Source of the DNA: Bacteroidales bacterium
GTDB lineage: Bacteria > Bacteroidota > Bacteroidia > Bacteroidales > UBA932
Length of the DNA stretch: 50,917 bases
Direction of reading: 5' to 3'
NCBI GenBank assembly: GCA_017429475.1
Contig: JAFROX010000014.1
Coordinates: forward strand, 1-50,917
Below the pieces are notes generated by a model. It searched no databases. It worked only from the letters and a program-made list of their open reading frames with translations, and was not told the DNA's origin. Numbering within the stretch: the first letter of the stretch is position 1; each line of letters opens with the position of its first letter. Shown piece after piece: positions 33,938 through 43,104 of this stretch. The position numbers and the translations under genes were made by a program.

Positions 33938-36900
33938 TTACTGCACAACTACAGGCGGAGCGCCCGGCTGCCAGTCGGGAGCCTTGAACGGTGGCTTGAC
34001 TGACATCTGTGAGGGCGAAGCCTTGCGGTTGATCTCATCGTATTCGAGGAACTTCTCGAAGCTGCATTCCTCGCCGCTGAGTTTCATTATCCTCTGGTAG
34101 ATGGCCCAGCGTGAAGGTGCATTGAAGTACTCCAGGTTCTCCCGCATCATACTGTTCTGAGTCGGACGCCAGGCTCCTTTTGCGTAGAGAGCACCACCTT
34201 CGAAGATACCGACCTGCCCGTCATATCGGGCGTCATCGAGGAATGCACTCCAGCGGATCTTCTTCGGATCGTTGGTGAAGTCCACATTCGCAAACCAGCC
34301 ATACTTGTTGTATACGTCGTTGTAGTACGCGATGTGTTCGGCTGTCGCCGCTTCCGAATACTGGGTATATTCATCTGCCAGGAATCCGAAGCCGTGGCCG
34401 CCGGACTCGTGACGGAGAGTAAAGCCGAAGACGGAAGGATCGTTGGCCATTGATGAGAAATATGCAACGCACGTCTGTCCGTCTGGGTACATAAATGTAG
34501 TACCTGAGTGCCTGCGTGAATTGGCCACGACAGTCACAAGCAAGTTGTCCCGGGAGGTTATTGAAGGAACCTTCAATGCATATTCATAGCATTTCTCATT
34601 GTTTCCTGCTATGTATGAGCCCACGCCGAATCTGGTGGACAGAGCGGTCGAATAGCCTTCGCCGATACGGCCATTCTTGGATACCACCTTCACCGCATAC
34701 ACATTATAGCGGTTGCGGAAGGTCTTGTAGGGCTCGATGGCGAAGAATTCCTCCATCGCCTGCTTCATAACGGTTTCGTAAAGGCCGCCTGCTCCCATAT
34801 CCTTGTCGGTGTATGCATCACCAAGGAACACGAGATCGATGCCCTTGCCGACCGATGCCTTCTGAAGAGTCATCACCTCGCCGTCCTTAGAATAATCCTT
34901 AGATTCGTATGTATCAGGTATCTCGGCCGGTCCCAGCAGGGTTTCCAGGAATGGAATCAAATCCGAGGAAGCGACCTTGCCGAAGCGGTTCCTTACCGGA
35001 TCGGGATAATTGGCGCAAGAGCTGAAAATGATATTGCCCTGCTGGTCATACACTTCAGCATTGGGCACTGAAGTCCAGTATGAATAAGTAGTATATTTTG
35101 TATAGTAATAGTTGTACCATTGGTCATATCCCTTCTCAATGCATTCTTTCTTCTGTTTTTCATAGTCATAGAAGAACGCGCCATCTTCATCCACCTGTAT
35201 CGTGGCAATGACTTCAAGACCATCCTGCTTGTAACGGTCATAATAGTCCTTAAGCTGCGGCATAAGTTCCTTAGAGAACGGACACCATAACGCCCAGTAA
35301 ATGTAGACCGTATATTTATTCTGCTTGATCACCTCAGGGATGGAGAAAGTCGTGCCGTCGAGATTCTCCAGCAACTGGTCTTCGAACCAGTTATCGACAC
35401 CGGGTATTTCAATGTCACTGATATCGAAGCCATAACCTGTTCTCTGCCATAGATTGCTTTCTTTGACGAAATTTCTCAAATCCTCTGAATTGTGGAACAG
35501 ATGGGAAATCTTCCCTGTGAGACAGTTGTTTTTCACTTCCATAAATCCGGCATAAGGAGCCCACGAGGCAGGAATCGAGCCAGTGAAAAAAGAATACCCT
35601 ACATCAAGATATTCCAGGACCGGAGAATGAAGACTCGCGGGGAGTGAACCTTTCATCGATTTATTATTACGAACATAAAAACGCTTCAGCTTATTCATTT
35701 CGCCGAAGATATCGGGAAGCGTCGTTATTCCTGTATTTTCGATAGAGAAATGTTCAAGGTTAACCAATTTGCCTATTGATTCAGGCATCGGACCCGTCAA
35801 ACCGGGCTCATCAAAGATTCGCAAATCATACAATACTTCGCTCAAATCACCGATATAATCGGGAATCGTTCCCTTCAACCCGAATTCGTAGAAATGGAGA
35901 TAAAGGCCTTTTTCGTCGAAATAAACTCCGCTCCATGAATCTATTGGTTTATCTGTACCCCAATTTTCTGCTTTCTTCCAGTTCGGTCCGTCCCAGGCAT
36001 TGTACAGCTTCATCAGTATCTCGCGTATCTCATTCTCCCTGCTGCCGCTCTGTACGATAGTTATTTCGACGGGATCGACATAGCCATTGTAATCAATGAG
36101 CGTAACCTTGCCGGTGCGTTCTTCCTCACTCCTGTTTTCATCAACATACAATATAATCTCACCACTTGCAGTTGACTTCGTGCTGTAAATGTGGATCCAG
36201 GATTCAGCCGACTCTTCCACATCCACGTAATAAGCGACATTGTATTCAACAGGAATAGTTACATATCCCCCCATAAATGAGACCTTGGACGGCTCGCCTA
36301 CAATCAATACCTTCTTTTCATACTGATAGACCGTCAGTGTGACGTCATCCACTTCTCCATTCTTGGCTTTCAGCGTCACTTTGCCCTCACGCTCATCCGT
36401 CGTTTCGTTCTCATCGACTTCGAACAGAAGTTTGCCGCTGCTTACTGTCTTGGTCCTGACATAATGGAGCCACGATGCCGCTGAAGTCTCCACTATCACT
36501 TCAAAGTCAACGTTATATCGGACATCAATCTCCAGGGAGCCTCCTTGCGAGGGTACCGTGGCCACTTGACCTACAACAATAATTTTATTCTCCGGCTCCT
36601 GAGCGAAAGTCAGCGTTATCGGCTCCAACTTGCCTGACTTGTCTCTCACAGTCACCTTTCCGCTGCGCAGATCGCCTTCATTCGCAGCAAACGTGAACTC
36701 CAATTTGCCGCTCTGCATCGCCTTGGTACCATTGTACCGAATCCACGACTGGGCGGACTTCTCTATCTCGACTGTGTACTCGGTGTTATATTGGATATCG
36801 ACCTGAAATGTTCCGCCTTCTGCCGGAATCCCCATTACATCACCGACTATGATGACAAGTTTGGGGTCCTGAGTGAACGTAATCGTCAGAGGTGCGACCT

Positions 36901-37456
36901 TGCCAGTCTTGTCAGTCACGGTCACCTTGCCCGTTCGGGCCTCGGTAATCTCATTTGCCGCAAACGTAAACTCAAGTTTGCCGCTATGCATAGCCTTCGT
37001 GCCGTTGAACGTTATCCACGACTGGGCGGACTTCTCTATCTCAACTGTGTACTCGGTGTTATACTGGATGTCCACCATGAAGGTTCCTCCTTCCGCCGGA
37101 ATCTTCGCGACATCTCCGACCACTATGGCTGACTTGGCTTCCTGATTGACGGAAATTGAGGCCGACAGCCCTTCGCTGTGGAAAGATACTGAGCGGAGCA
37201 TATCCGAAGTGGAGTTTGCCGCCGACACTGTGATGGTGACTGTCGCATCCCCTTCACCGGAGCTTGGAGACACTGATATTCCCGTGCCGCTGGCACTTGC
37301 CGTCCACGGATAATTGGCTGAAACCTTGACTGTTTGAGAACCACCGTCCTGACCGAATGAAAGATCGGTCGGGCTGACCGTCAGGAACGGAGCCGGCTTG
37401 CACCCTGCCGCCAGCAGGAGCGACGCCATCGTGAAAAGGGCAAGAAAACGTTTCAT
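33938..37456 (-). CDS. BACON-LRR-thioredoxin-like-M64 metallopeptidase lipoprotein
   Basis: A 1172-residue surface or periplasmic lipoprotein (lipobox LLAAGC, Cys19). In order: a BACON domain (about 25-105); four further BACON-like repeats (108-197, 199-287, 290-380, 381-470); leucine-rich repeats of the GxIPxxIGxL type (about 475-690); a thioredoxin-like domain (about 690-845) with WCPFS at 724-728 and probable cis-Pro798; and an M64 (IgA peptidase-type) metallopeptidase domain (about 855-1145) with HESGGH at 1016-1021, then LADEY, and a possible Met-turn NSMMREN. Family knowledge supports proteolysis of host or glycan-associated proteins. The substrate is unknown. It begins 23 bases after psd with no promoter seen, and ends at the terminator shared with rnpB. 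Confidence 0.88.
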   Translation of the reverse strand: MKRFLALFTMASLLLAAGCKPAPFLTVSPTDLSFGQDGGSQTVKVSANYPWTASASGTGISVSPSSGEGDATVTITVSAANSTSDMLRSVSFHSEGLSASISVNQEAKSAIVVGDVAKIPAEGGTFMVDIQYNTEYTVEIEKSAQSWITFNGTKAMHSGKLEFTFAANEITEARTGKVTVTDKTGKVAPLTITFTQDPKLVIIVGDVMGIPAEGGTFQVDIQYNTEYTVEIEKSAQSWIRYNGTKAMQSGKLEFTFAANEGDLRSGKVTVRDKSGKLEPITLTFAQEPENKIIVVGQVATVPSQGGSLEIDVRYNVDFEVIVETSAASWLHYVRTKTVSSGKLLFEVDENETTDEREGKVTLKAKNGEVDDVTLTVYQYEKKVLIVGEPSKVSFMGGYVTIPVEYNVAYYVDVEESAESWIHIYSTKSTASGEIILYVDENRSEEERTGKVTLIDYNGYVDPVEITIVQSGSRENEIREILMKLYNAWDGPNWKKAENWGTDKPIDSWSGVYFDEKGLYLHFYEFGLKGTIPDYIGDLSEVLYDLRIFDEPGLTGPMPESIGKLVNLEHFSIENTGITTLPDIFGEMNKLKRFYVRNNKSMKGSLPASLHSPVLEYLDVGYSFFTGSIPASWAPYAGFMEVKNNCLTGKISHLFHNSEDLRNFVKESNLWQRTGYGFDISDIEIPGVDNWFEDQLLENLDGTTFSIPEVIKQNKYTVYIYWALWCPFSKELMPQLKDYYDRYKQDGLEVIATIQVDEDGAFFYDYEKQKKECIEKGYDQWYNYYYTKYTTYSYWTSVPNAEVYDQQGNIIFSSCANYPDPVRNRFGKVASSDLIPFLETLLGPAEIPDTYESKDYSKDGEVMTLQKASVGKGIDLVFLGDAYTDKDMGAGGLYETVMKQAMEEFFAIEPYKTFRNRYNVYAVKVVSKNGRIGEGYSTALSTRFGVGSYIAGNNEKCYEYALKVPSITSRDNLLVTVVANSRRHSGTTFMYPDGQTCVAYFSSMANDPSVFGFTLRHESGGHGFGFLADEYTQYSEAATAEHIAYYNDVYNKYGWFANVDFTNDPKKIRWSAFLDDARYDGQVGIFEGGALYAKGAWRPTQNSMMRENLEYFNAPSRWAIYQRIMKLSGEECSFEKFLEYDEINRKASPSQMSVKPPFKAPDWQPGAPPVVVQ
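36596..37135 (-). repeat. tandem duplication of a BACON-like unit within the M64 lipoprotein gene
   Basis: Two copies offset by 273 bases (91 codons) encode residues 108-197 and 199-287. Stretches such as the one beginning at 36748 and 37021 on the plus strand are nearly identical at the DNA level, with mainly single-base differences. This indicates a relatively recent duplication or gene conversion. The other BACON-like units of the protein are more diverged. Confidence 0.7.
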
Positions 37457-37479
37457 ATGATGAATTTATTTTGTGAATC

Positions 37480-38142
37480 TTATTTAGAAGACAGTTTCGC
37501 CAGAGGTGTAATGCGGCCACGCACAAGGTCACCTTTGCTGACGAGCAATGTTGTGCCGAGAGGCAGGAAGACATCAACGCGGGATCCGAACCGAATCATC
37601 CCCATAAGATCACCCTGGATGCACCGGTTCCCCTGCTCGGCGTCACATTCAATCCTGCGGGCCACGATACCCGCGATCTGTCGGAACATAATCTCCTTGC
37701 CGTCGTCAGTGCGGACCACGATGCTGGTGTGCTCGTTCTTCTCCGAGCTCTTTGAATGCATAGCGAAAACTTTACCGCCTGGAATGTAATTGACATACCG
37801 GACCTCTCCGGACACCGGATACCAGTTGACGTGAACGTTGAAAAAGGTCATAAAGACCGACACGCGGATGCGCCGGTCGTGGAAATACTCGTCTTCATCC
37901 GCCTCCTCTATGTTGATCACGTTGCCGTCGGCAGCAGATATGACAAGGGAATCATCGCGCACTGCCTTGCGGTCCGGAATGCGGAAGAAAGTAGCTACGA
38001 AAAATGACATATAAAGCGCCGCAGCCGTCACGGCTATGCAGACGCCTGTAGAACGGCAGAAAATCCAGCAAAGGGCCGCTGCCACCGTCCAGCAGAGGAA
38101 GTGGAGCACAATGAACCTTATTCCTGATTTTCTGATTGTCAT
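37480..38142 (-). CDS. psd: phosphatidylserine decarboxylase proenzyme
   Basis: Membrane-associated enzyme that makes phosphatidylethanolamine. It is the short form (220 residues) with two N-terminal hydrophobic segments (about 8-52). The self-cleavage site is Gly186-Ser187 in IRFGSRVDVFLP; Ser187 becomes the pyruvoyl cofactor. The conserved FMTFFNVHVNWYP (His104) is present. The start overlaps the cdsA stop by 4 bases, so phospholipid genes are coupled. It catalyses the later step of the pathway that CdsA opens; the intervening synthase is not in this window. Confidence 0.93.
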   Translation of the reverse strand: MTIRKSGIRFIVLHFLCWTVAAALCWIFCRSTGVCIAVTAAALYMSFFVATFFRIPDRKAVRDDSLVISAADGNVINIEEADEDEYFHDRRIRVSVFMTFFNVHVNWYPVSGEVRYVNYIPGGKVFAMHSKSSEKNEHTSIVVRTDDGKEIMFRQIAGIVARRIECDAEQGNRCIQGDLMGMIRFGSRVDVFLPLGTTLLVSKGDLVRGRITPLAKLSSK

Positions 38143-38978
38143 ATTATTTCAAACAATATCAGATATACAGCCACGACGGGCAACACTGCCAGGGCACTGT
38201 CGAAACGGTCGAGAAGCCCTCCGTGGCCAGGCATTATGCGGCCTGAATCCTTCACTCCGTAGTGCCTCTTTATCAGCGACTCGAACAGGTCTCCGAATAT
38301 GCCGCACACAAGCACCAGCAGCGCAAGGACAGCGACGTGTCCCCAGCCCATACCGAACCATCCCACGAGTTTGAGAACTACGGCGGCTATGCAGACGAAT
38401 AGCAGTCCGCCGAAGACACCTATCCACGACTTATGAGGTGAGATGTCGGGACAGAGCTTTCGGCTGTCCGGCTTCTGTCCGAACCCCATTCCAAGCACGT
38501 AGGCCCCTACGTCGCTCATCCAGATAAGGATAAAGATTGCGAGGAACAGCCTTCCGCCGAAGACGCCTGCCTTGTCGAAGAGCAGCAGGCTTCCGAGTGC
38601 GGAAGACAGTCCGACATACAGCACGGGGAAAAGGATGTTCTCAGTCTTGCGTACCTCTCCCCTCTCTTTTCTATCCAAGACCAGCACCGCACAGCAGGCG
38701 AAGAAAGGAAGCGCGCAGAGCAGCAGCCACTTTGCATCGAAGTCACATAACTTCCACAAGAACACAGCTAAGAACATCGCAAGCGAAGTGGCGGTCGCAA
38801 GCACCTTTTCCAAGCAGTAACTTCCACGGCCGATGGCCATATCGTAATACTCTATGTGCATCACTATGATCACGAAGGCCATCGCTGCCATAAAGGCATA
38901 CTGGTGGAGCAGACACGCCAGGAATATGGCGATGAACAGCACACCCACCAGGGTCCGTGTCAGTAGCTTGCTTGCCAT
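38139..38978 (-). CDS. cdsA: phosphatidate cytidylyltransferase
   Basis: Multi-pass inner membrane enzyme that forms CDP-diacylglycerol from phosphatidate and CTP. It has about eight hydrophobic segments in 279 residues. The C-terminal family signature is intact: SLIKRHYGVKDSGRIMPGHG followed by GLLDRFDS. It lies 5 bases after the ftsH stop and overlaps psd by 4 bases. Confidence 0.95.
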   Translation of the reverse strand: MASKLLTRTLVGVLFIAIFLACLLHQYAFMAAMAFVIIVMHIEYYDMAIGRGSYCLEKVLATATSLAMFLAVFLWKLCDFDAKWLLLCALPFFACCAVLVLDRKERGEVRKTENILFPVLYVGLSSALGSLLLFDKAGVFGGRLFLAIFILIWMSDVGAYVLGMGFGQKPDSRKLCPDISPHKSWIGVFGGLLFVCIAAVVLKLVGWFGMGWGHVAVLALLVLVCGIFGDLFESLIKRHYGVKDSGRIMPGHGGLLDRFDSALAVLPVVAVYLILFEII

Positions 38979-38983
38979 ATGGA

Positions 38984-41305
38984 TCAGAACAGTGAGCCGG
39001 GCTCAGGGTTGGACGGCTCCTCAGGAGCGGGTGCTTCGGGTTCTGCGGGAGACTCGGGCTCGGGAAGCGGCTCGGGTTCCGGCGCAGGCTCGGGCTCTGG
39101 CTCGGGAGCAGGTTCCGGCTCTGGCTCCAGCTCTATCGCGGGTTCCGGTTCCGGAACAGGCTCAGGCTCAGGCTTGATTTCCGGCTCAGGCTGAGGCTCC
39201 TGCTGAGGCTCGTCCTTAGGCTCATCTACTATGGTCTCAGGTTCTTCCTTCTTCTTTGAAGAGGCTTTCCTGGGCTTCTTTGGAGTATCCTCTATCGGAG
39301 TCTCGTCGTTGATTATGGCGTTCGGGTTCACACCGCCCTTACGAGGGCCGAAGATGCGCTCGAGGTCCTCTGAGAATATCACTTCCTTCTCCAGCAGGAG
39401 CGCTGCGAGCTGCTCGAAACCTTCCTTGTTTTCATTGAGTATGTCGACAGCCGTCTTGCGGGCCTGCTCGATCAGTTTCTTGACTTCGGTATCGATAAGT
39501 TCTGATGTCTTCTCGCTGAAAGGCTTGCTGAGAGCCATCTCAGAACGGCCAGTAGAATCGTAGAATGAAACGTTTCCGACAGCATCGCTCATACCAAAGT
39601 AAGACACCATGGCATAGGCCTGCTTGGTGAGTTTCTCAAGGTCGTTCAAAGCGCCGGTAGACAGATGGCCAGTGTACATCTCTTCAGCCACACGGCCGGC
39701 GATGGTCGAAGCCATCTCGTCGAGCATCTGCTCCTTGGTGGTGAGCTGCTTCTCGTCAGGCAGGTACCAGGCTGCACCGAGGGCCTGTCCGCGAGGGATG
39801 ATGGTCACCTTGAGCAGAGGATTGGCGTTGGGCAGCATCCAGCTGACAGTGGCGTGTCCGGCCTCGTGGTGGGCTATCGTGCTCTTCTCCTGGTCGGAGA
39901 TGATCTTGCTCTTGCGCTCGAGTCCGCCGACGATACGGTCGATGGCGTCGAGGAAATCCTGTTTATCGATGGCCTTCTTGCCGTGTCGGGCGGCAATCAG
40001 GGCAGCCTCGTTGCAGACATTCGCAATGTCAGCGCCGGAGAAACCGGGAGTCTGCCTTGCCAGGAAGTCGATGTTGAAGCCTTCGACGAGCTTGAGGTTG
40101 CGCATATGCACCTTGAATATCTCAAGCCTTTCCTTGAGCTCGGGGAGCTCGACGTTGATCTGGCGGTCAAAACGTCCGGCTCGCATCAGCGCCTTGTCAA
40201 GCACGTCTGCACGGTTGGTGGCTGCCAGGATGATGACGCCTGAATTCGAGCCGAAGCCGTCCATCTCGGTAAGCAGCTGGTTGAGGGTGTTTTCCCTCTC
40301 GTCGTTCGATGAATAACCTATGTTCTTGCTGCGGGCACGGCCCACTGCGTCGATTTCGTCTATGAACACGATGCACGGAGCTTTCTCCTTTGCCTGGCGG
40401 AAGAGATCGCGGACGCGGGAAGCACCCACGCCTACGAACATCTCCACGAAATCAGAACCAGACATCGAGAAGAAAGGCACGTCGGCTTCTCCAGCCACAG
40501 CCTTGGCCAGCAAGGTCTTGCCGGTGCCGGGAGGGCCTACGAGCAGGGCGCCTTTCGGAATTTTTCCTCCAAGGGCGGTATATTTCTTCTGGTTGCGCAG
40601 GAAGTCGACAATCTCCATAATCTCGACCTTGGCTTCCTCCAGTCCGGCTACGTCCTTGAAGGTAACCTTCTGGGTTGTGCTGTTCTTGTCGTACATCTTG
40701 GCCTGCGACTTGCCCACATTGAACACGCCGTTCGGGCCGCCGCCGGCGCCCATATTGCGCATAGGGCGCAGCAGGATGAGCCACATCGCCAGCAACAGCA
40801 GAGGGAACAGCAGCCAGTCAATCACCCTGACCCAGTTGTTGTTCTGCTCTTCGGTGACTACTTCGAAACGCTGCTCCTGCGGCATATTCTCCAGCACCTG
40901 GCCAAACTCAGTCTCGGCATCGAAACTGCCTGACACAAGGAAATAGAACTGAGGGCCGTCCACAGGGTCGATTCCGCCGAACTGGTTGCGGTATTTGCTT
41001 ACGCTGTCCTGCTTGAGGAATACCTCGGCCTTGTCAAGGTTCCTGGTGAAGACTATCTTCTCTACATCTCCGCTGGGAAGCAGGTCGTCCTTGATGGACA
41101 GCCACTCCTTCTTCTGCGGTTCAGTGCCCTTGCCGACGCTCTGCCACATAAAGATCAGCGCGCCGAAGATGGCGATATAGAGAATGACGGTAAAAATGTT
41201 GACGGGTTTCTTGCCGCCGGGAGGGGTATTGCCAAGTGGTTTGAACGGATTGTTCTTGCCGGCGTTGTCGTCAGGATTCGGGATGTTGTTATTATCGTTG
41301 CTCAT
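38984..41305 (-). CDS. ftsH: ATP-dependent zinc metalloprotease FtsH with Pro-Glu-rich C-terminal tail
   Basis: Membrane-anchored AAA+ protease that degrades membrane and short-lived proteins. In order: two transmembrane segments flanking a periplasmic domain, AAA module with Walker A GPPGTGKT and Walker [11 protein letters not shown], second region of homology, and M41 protease domain with HEAGH. The final 87 residues are an unusual tail built of repeated Pro-Glu pairs. I chose the ATG at 41305 (MSNDNNN); one at 41326 is in frame but lengthens the overlap with rsfS. The overlap at the chosen start is 14 bases. cdsA follows. Confidence 0.93.
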   Translation of the reverse strand: MSNDNNNIPNPDDNAGKNNPFKPLGNTPPGGKKPVNIFTVILYIAIFGALIFMWQSVGKGTEPQKKEWLSIKDDLLPSGDVEKIVFTRNLDKAEVFLKQDSVSKYRNQFGGIDPVDGPQFYFLVSGSFDAETEFGQVLENMPQEQRFEVVTEEQNNNWVRVIDWLLFPLLLLAMWLILLRPMRNMGAGGGPNGVFNVGKSQAKMYDKNSTTQKVTFKDVAGLEEAKVEIMEIVDFLRNQKKYTALGGKIPKGALLVGPPGTGKTLLAKAVAGEADVPFFSMSGSDFVEMFVGVGASRVRDLFRQAKEKAPCIVFIDEIDAVGRARSKNIGYSSNDERENTLNQLLTEMDGFGSNSGVIILAATNRADVLDKALMRAGRFDRQINVELPELKERLEIFKVHMRNLKLVEGFNIDFLARQTPGFSGADIANVCNEAALIAARHGKKAIDKQDFLDAIDRIVGGLERKSKIISDQEKSTIAHHEAGHATVSWMLPNANPLLKVTIIPRGQALGAAWYLPDEKQLTTKEQMLDEMASTIAGRVAEEMYTGHLSTGALNDLEKLTKQAYAMVSYFGMSDAVGNVSFYDSTGRSEMALSKPFSEKTSELIDTEVKKLIEQARKTAVDILNENKEGFEQLAALLLEKEVIFSEDLERIFGPRKGGVNPNAIINDETPIEDTPKKPRKASSKKKEEPETIVDEPKDEPQQEPQPEPEIKPEPEPVPEPEPAIELEPEPEPAPEPEPEPAPEPEPLPEPESPAEPEAPAPEEPSNPEPGSLF
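38987..39247 (-). repeat. low-complexity Pro-Glu coding repeat at the 3' end of ftsH
   Basis: A degenerate 6-base repeat (CCGGAG/CCTGAG-like on the coding strand) encodes many PE dipeptides with AP and VP variants. The tail carries a strong negative charge and should be unfolded. Such DNA repeats can expand or contract by slippage in multiples of six without breaking the frame. Confidence 0.75.
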
Positions 41306-41657
41306 CGTATTCTGTTTTCTGTGCATCAGCCCACAGGTCTTCCAACCTGTAGAATTCGCGGTATTCTGTCTTGAAGATGTGTGCCACTATGTTTCCATAA
41401 TCAAGTATCACCCAGAATGCATTTTCGCGGCCCTGCTTGCGGATGGGGCTGCGCTTGCACTTGGCGTACATCATTTCCTCTACATTGTCACAAATGGCGA
41501 CAACCTGGGTGGTGCTGTCGGCATTGCACATTACGAAGTGGTCGGTAATCGCTGTTCCAATGCCGGTAAGGTCCAGGCTCACAACACCCTTGGCCTTTTT
41601 GTCAAGCATTGCGTCGGCAATCACCTGCAGTTCTTTTTTGTCTTCGTTCTCTGTCAT
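41292..41657 (-). CDS. rsfS: ribosome silencing factor RsfS
   Basis: A 121-residue protein that binds the large ribosomal subunit and blocks subunit joining in poor conditions. The family core is visible: [40 protein letters not shown] and FYRLEDLW. It overlaps ftsH by 14 bases and heads the run rsfS-ftsH-cdsA-psd. It diverges from birA over 64 bases. Confidence 0.93.
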   Translation of the reverse strand: MTENEDKKELQVIADAMLDKKAKGVVSLDLTGIGTAITDHFVMCNADSTTQVVAICDNVEEMMYAKCKRSPIRKQGRENAFWVILDYGNIVAHIFKTEYREFYRLEDLWADAQKTEYDEQR

Positions 41658-41664
41658 ATTTGAT

Positions 41665-41672
41665 TAACTTTG
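41665..41672 (+). promoter_or_regulatory. probable -7 element of birA
   Basis: TAACTTTG fits TAnnTTTG and lies in the 64-base gap between the divergent rsfS and birA genes. Its predicted start leaves a leader of about 45 bases for birA. No clear -33 element is visible. Confidence 0.45.
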
Positions 41673-41721
41673 GCCTTTGTTAGTCCGTTTTACGGCCAAT
41701 TTCTTTATAAGGTGTAAATTT

Positions 41722-42435
41722 ATGAAAATTAAATGGTTTAAAACAATCGATTCCACCAATAATCGCATCGCCCGCGACAAGGAGGAACTTGCCGACAGAA
41801 CTGTATATATGACCGATTTCCAAACTGCCGGAAAAGGGCAGCGCGGCAACGGCTGGGAGAGCGCCAAGGCGGAGAATCTGCTTTTTTCCATCTTTCTGAA
41901 GCCCACGGACATAACAGCCGAAAACCAGTTCGTCATATCGCAGGCCGTGACGCTCGGCATCGCCGACTACATCAAGGGCAAGGGAATCACCGCAAAGATC
42001 AAATGGCCCAACGACATCTATGTGGGAGACCGGAAGATCTGCGGCATACTCATCGAGAATACTGTCAACGGACACTCGCTTGTCAGCAGCATAGTGGGCA
42101 TCGGGTTCAACCTCAACCAGCTTTCCTTCAGCCCCGCCATACCCAATCCCGTGTCGCTCTCTCAGTTGACGGACATCACCTACGACCTCAAGGACGAACT
42201 GCTCCGGCTTCTGCACTGCATATTCGAGGAGTATGACAACCGTTCGGACCAGACCGCCGTGCGCTATACATCCTCCCTCTACAGGCTGGGAGAGCCACAT
42301 CCCTATATCGACGCAGTAAGCGGCGAAACTTTCACGGGAACGATACGCGGCGTGGACGAAACGGCCCGCGTGATCATCGACACGGAAGACGGCCCGAAGG
42401 CATTTGCCTTCAAGGAGCTGAAATACATTATCTGA
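41722..42435 (+). CDS. birA: biotin--protein ligase (BirA-like, no repressor domain)
   Basis: Enzyme that activates biotin and attaches it to carboxyl carrier proteins. The ligase core is present: IDSTNNRI, the biotin loop GKGQRGNGW and KWPNDIYVGDRKICGILIEN. A short C-terminal SH3-like domain ends the protein. At 237 residues it lacks the N-terminal helix-turn-helix of E. coli BirA, so it is not expected to act as a repressor. I chose the ATG at 41722; upstream in-frame codons use only a TTG start. It converges with rpe, 5 bases apart. Confidence 0.92.
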   Translation: MKIKWFKTIDSTNNRIARDKEELADRTVYMTDFQTAGKGQRGNGWESAKAENLLFSIFLKPTDITAENQFVISQAVTLGIADYIKGKGITAKIKWPNDIYVGDRKICGILIENTVNGHSLVSSIVGIGFNLNQLSFSPAIPNPVSLSQLTDITYDLKDELLRLLHCIFEEYDNRSDQTAVRYTSSLYRLGEPHPYIDAVSGETFTGTIRGVDETARVIIDTEDGPKAFAFKELKYII

Positions 42436-42440
42436 TCCGG

Positions 42441-43100
42441 CTAAAGTTCTGCCATCCGGCTGATGCAGGCTTTGGGATCTTCAGCAGAGAAAACGGTGTT
42501 TCCCGCTACGAAGATATCCACTCCTGCCTCGCGGAGCATCGCCACGTTGTCGAGGTTGATGCCGCCGTCGATCTCTATCAGGAAATCCGCGCCTTCCTCC
42601 TTCCTCAGAGCCTTGAGTTCCTTCACCTTGTCGACTGAGTGAGGGATGAAGGACTGCCCGCCGAAACCGGGATATACCGACATTATGAGCACGTAGTCGA
42701 CATCTTTCAGGAAAGGTTTGAGCACTTTCACCTCGGTGTCCGGATTAACCACAACTCCTGGCTTCATCCCGTTTTCGCGGATCATCGCGATGGTCTCGCG
42801 AAGCTTCGGGCAGGTCTCATAGTGGACGCTGAGATAATCTACGCCGAGATCGGCGAAGCGCTTGATGAATTTTTCGGGCTCGACTATCATCAGATGGGCG
42901 TCCAGAGGCTTGCGGGCCACCTTTGCAACCGGCTTGAGCACCGGGAATCCGAAAGATATGTTTGGCACGAAGACACCGTCCATCACATCGAGATGTATCC
43001 AGTCGCAGGACGACTCGTTGAGCATCTCGATATCCCTTTCCAAATGGCCGAAATCGGCGGAAAGGATTGATGGAGCCACCATATTCCTTTTCCTTGCCAT
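42441..43100 (-). CDS. rpe: ribulose-phosphate 3-epimerase
   Basis: TIM-barrel enzyme of the pentose phosphate pathway that interconverts ribulose 5-phosphate and xylulose 5-phosphate. Motifs are MVAPSILSADF, WIHLDVMDGVFVPN (metal-site His and Asp), LDAHLMI and EIDGGI. I chose the ATG at 43100, which starts MARKRNMVAPS and lies 4 bases after the pepD stop. A longer in-frame reading runs into pepD and is not supported. 220 residues is standard length. Confidence 0.95.
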   Translation of the reverse strand: MARKRNMVAPSILSADFGHLERDIEMLNESSCDWIHLDVMDGVFVPNISFGFPVLKPVAKVARKPLDAHLMIVEPEKFIKRFADLGVDYLSVHYETCPKLRETIAMIRENGMKPGVVVNPDTEVKVLKPFLKDVDYVLIMSVYPGFGGQSFIPHSVDKVKELKALRKEEGADFLIEIDGGINLDNVAMLREAGVDIFVAGNTVFSAEDPKACISRMAEL

Positions 43101-43104
43101 AGCT

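Noticed and set aside
33499-33987. Open frames on both strands across the RNase P RNA gene
   Set aside because: The stretch has the universal RNase P RNA core and paired ends; the frames have no recognisable protein features.
38979-39194. Rightward frame encoding Gly-Ser repeats
   Set aside because: It is the antisense reading of the Pro-Glu tail of ftsH and has no independent support.
39001-39215. Short regular repeats considered as a CRISPR array
   Set aside because: The unit is about 6 bases with no unique spacers and lies inside the ftsH coding sequence.
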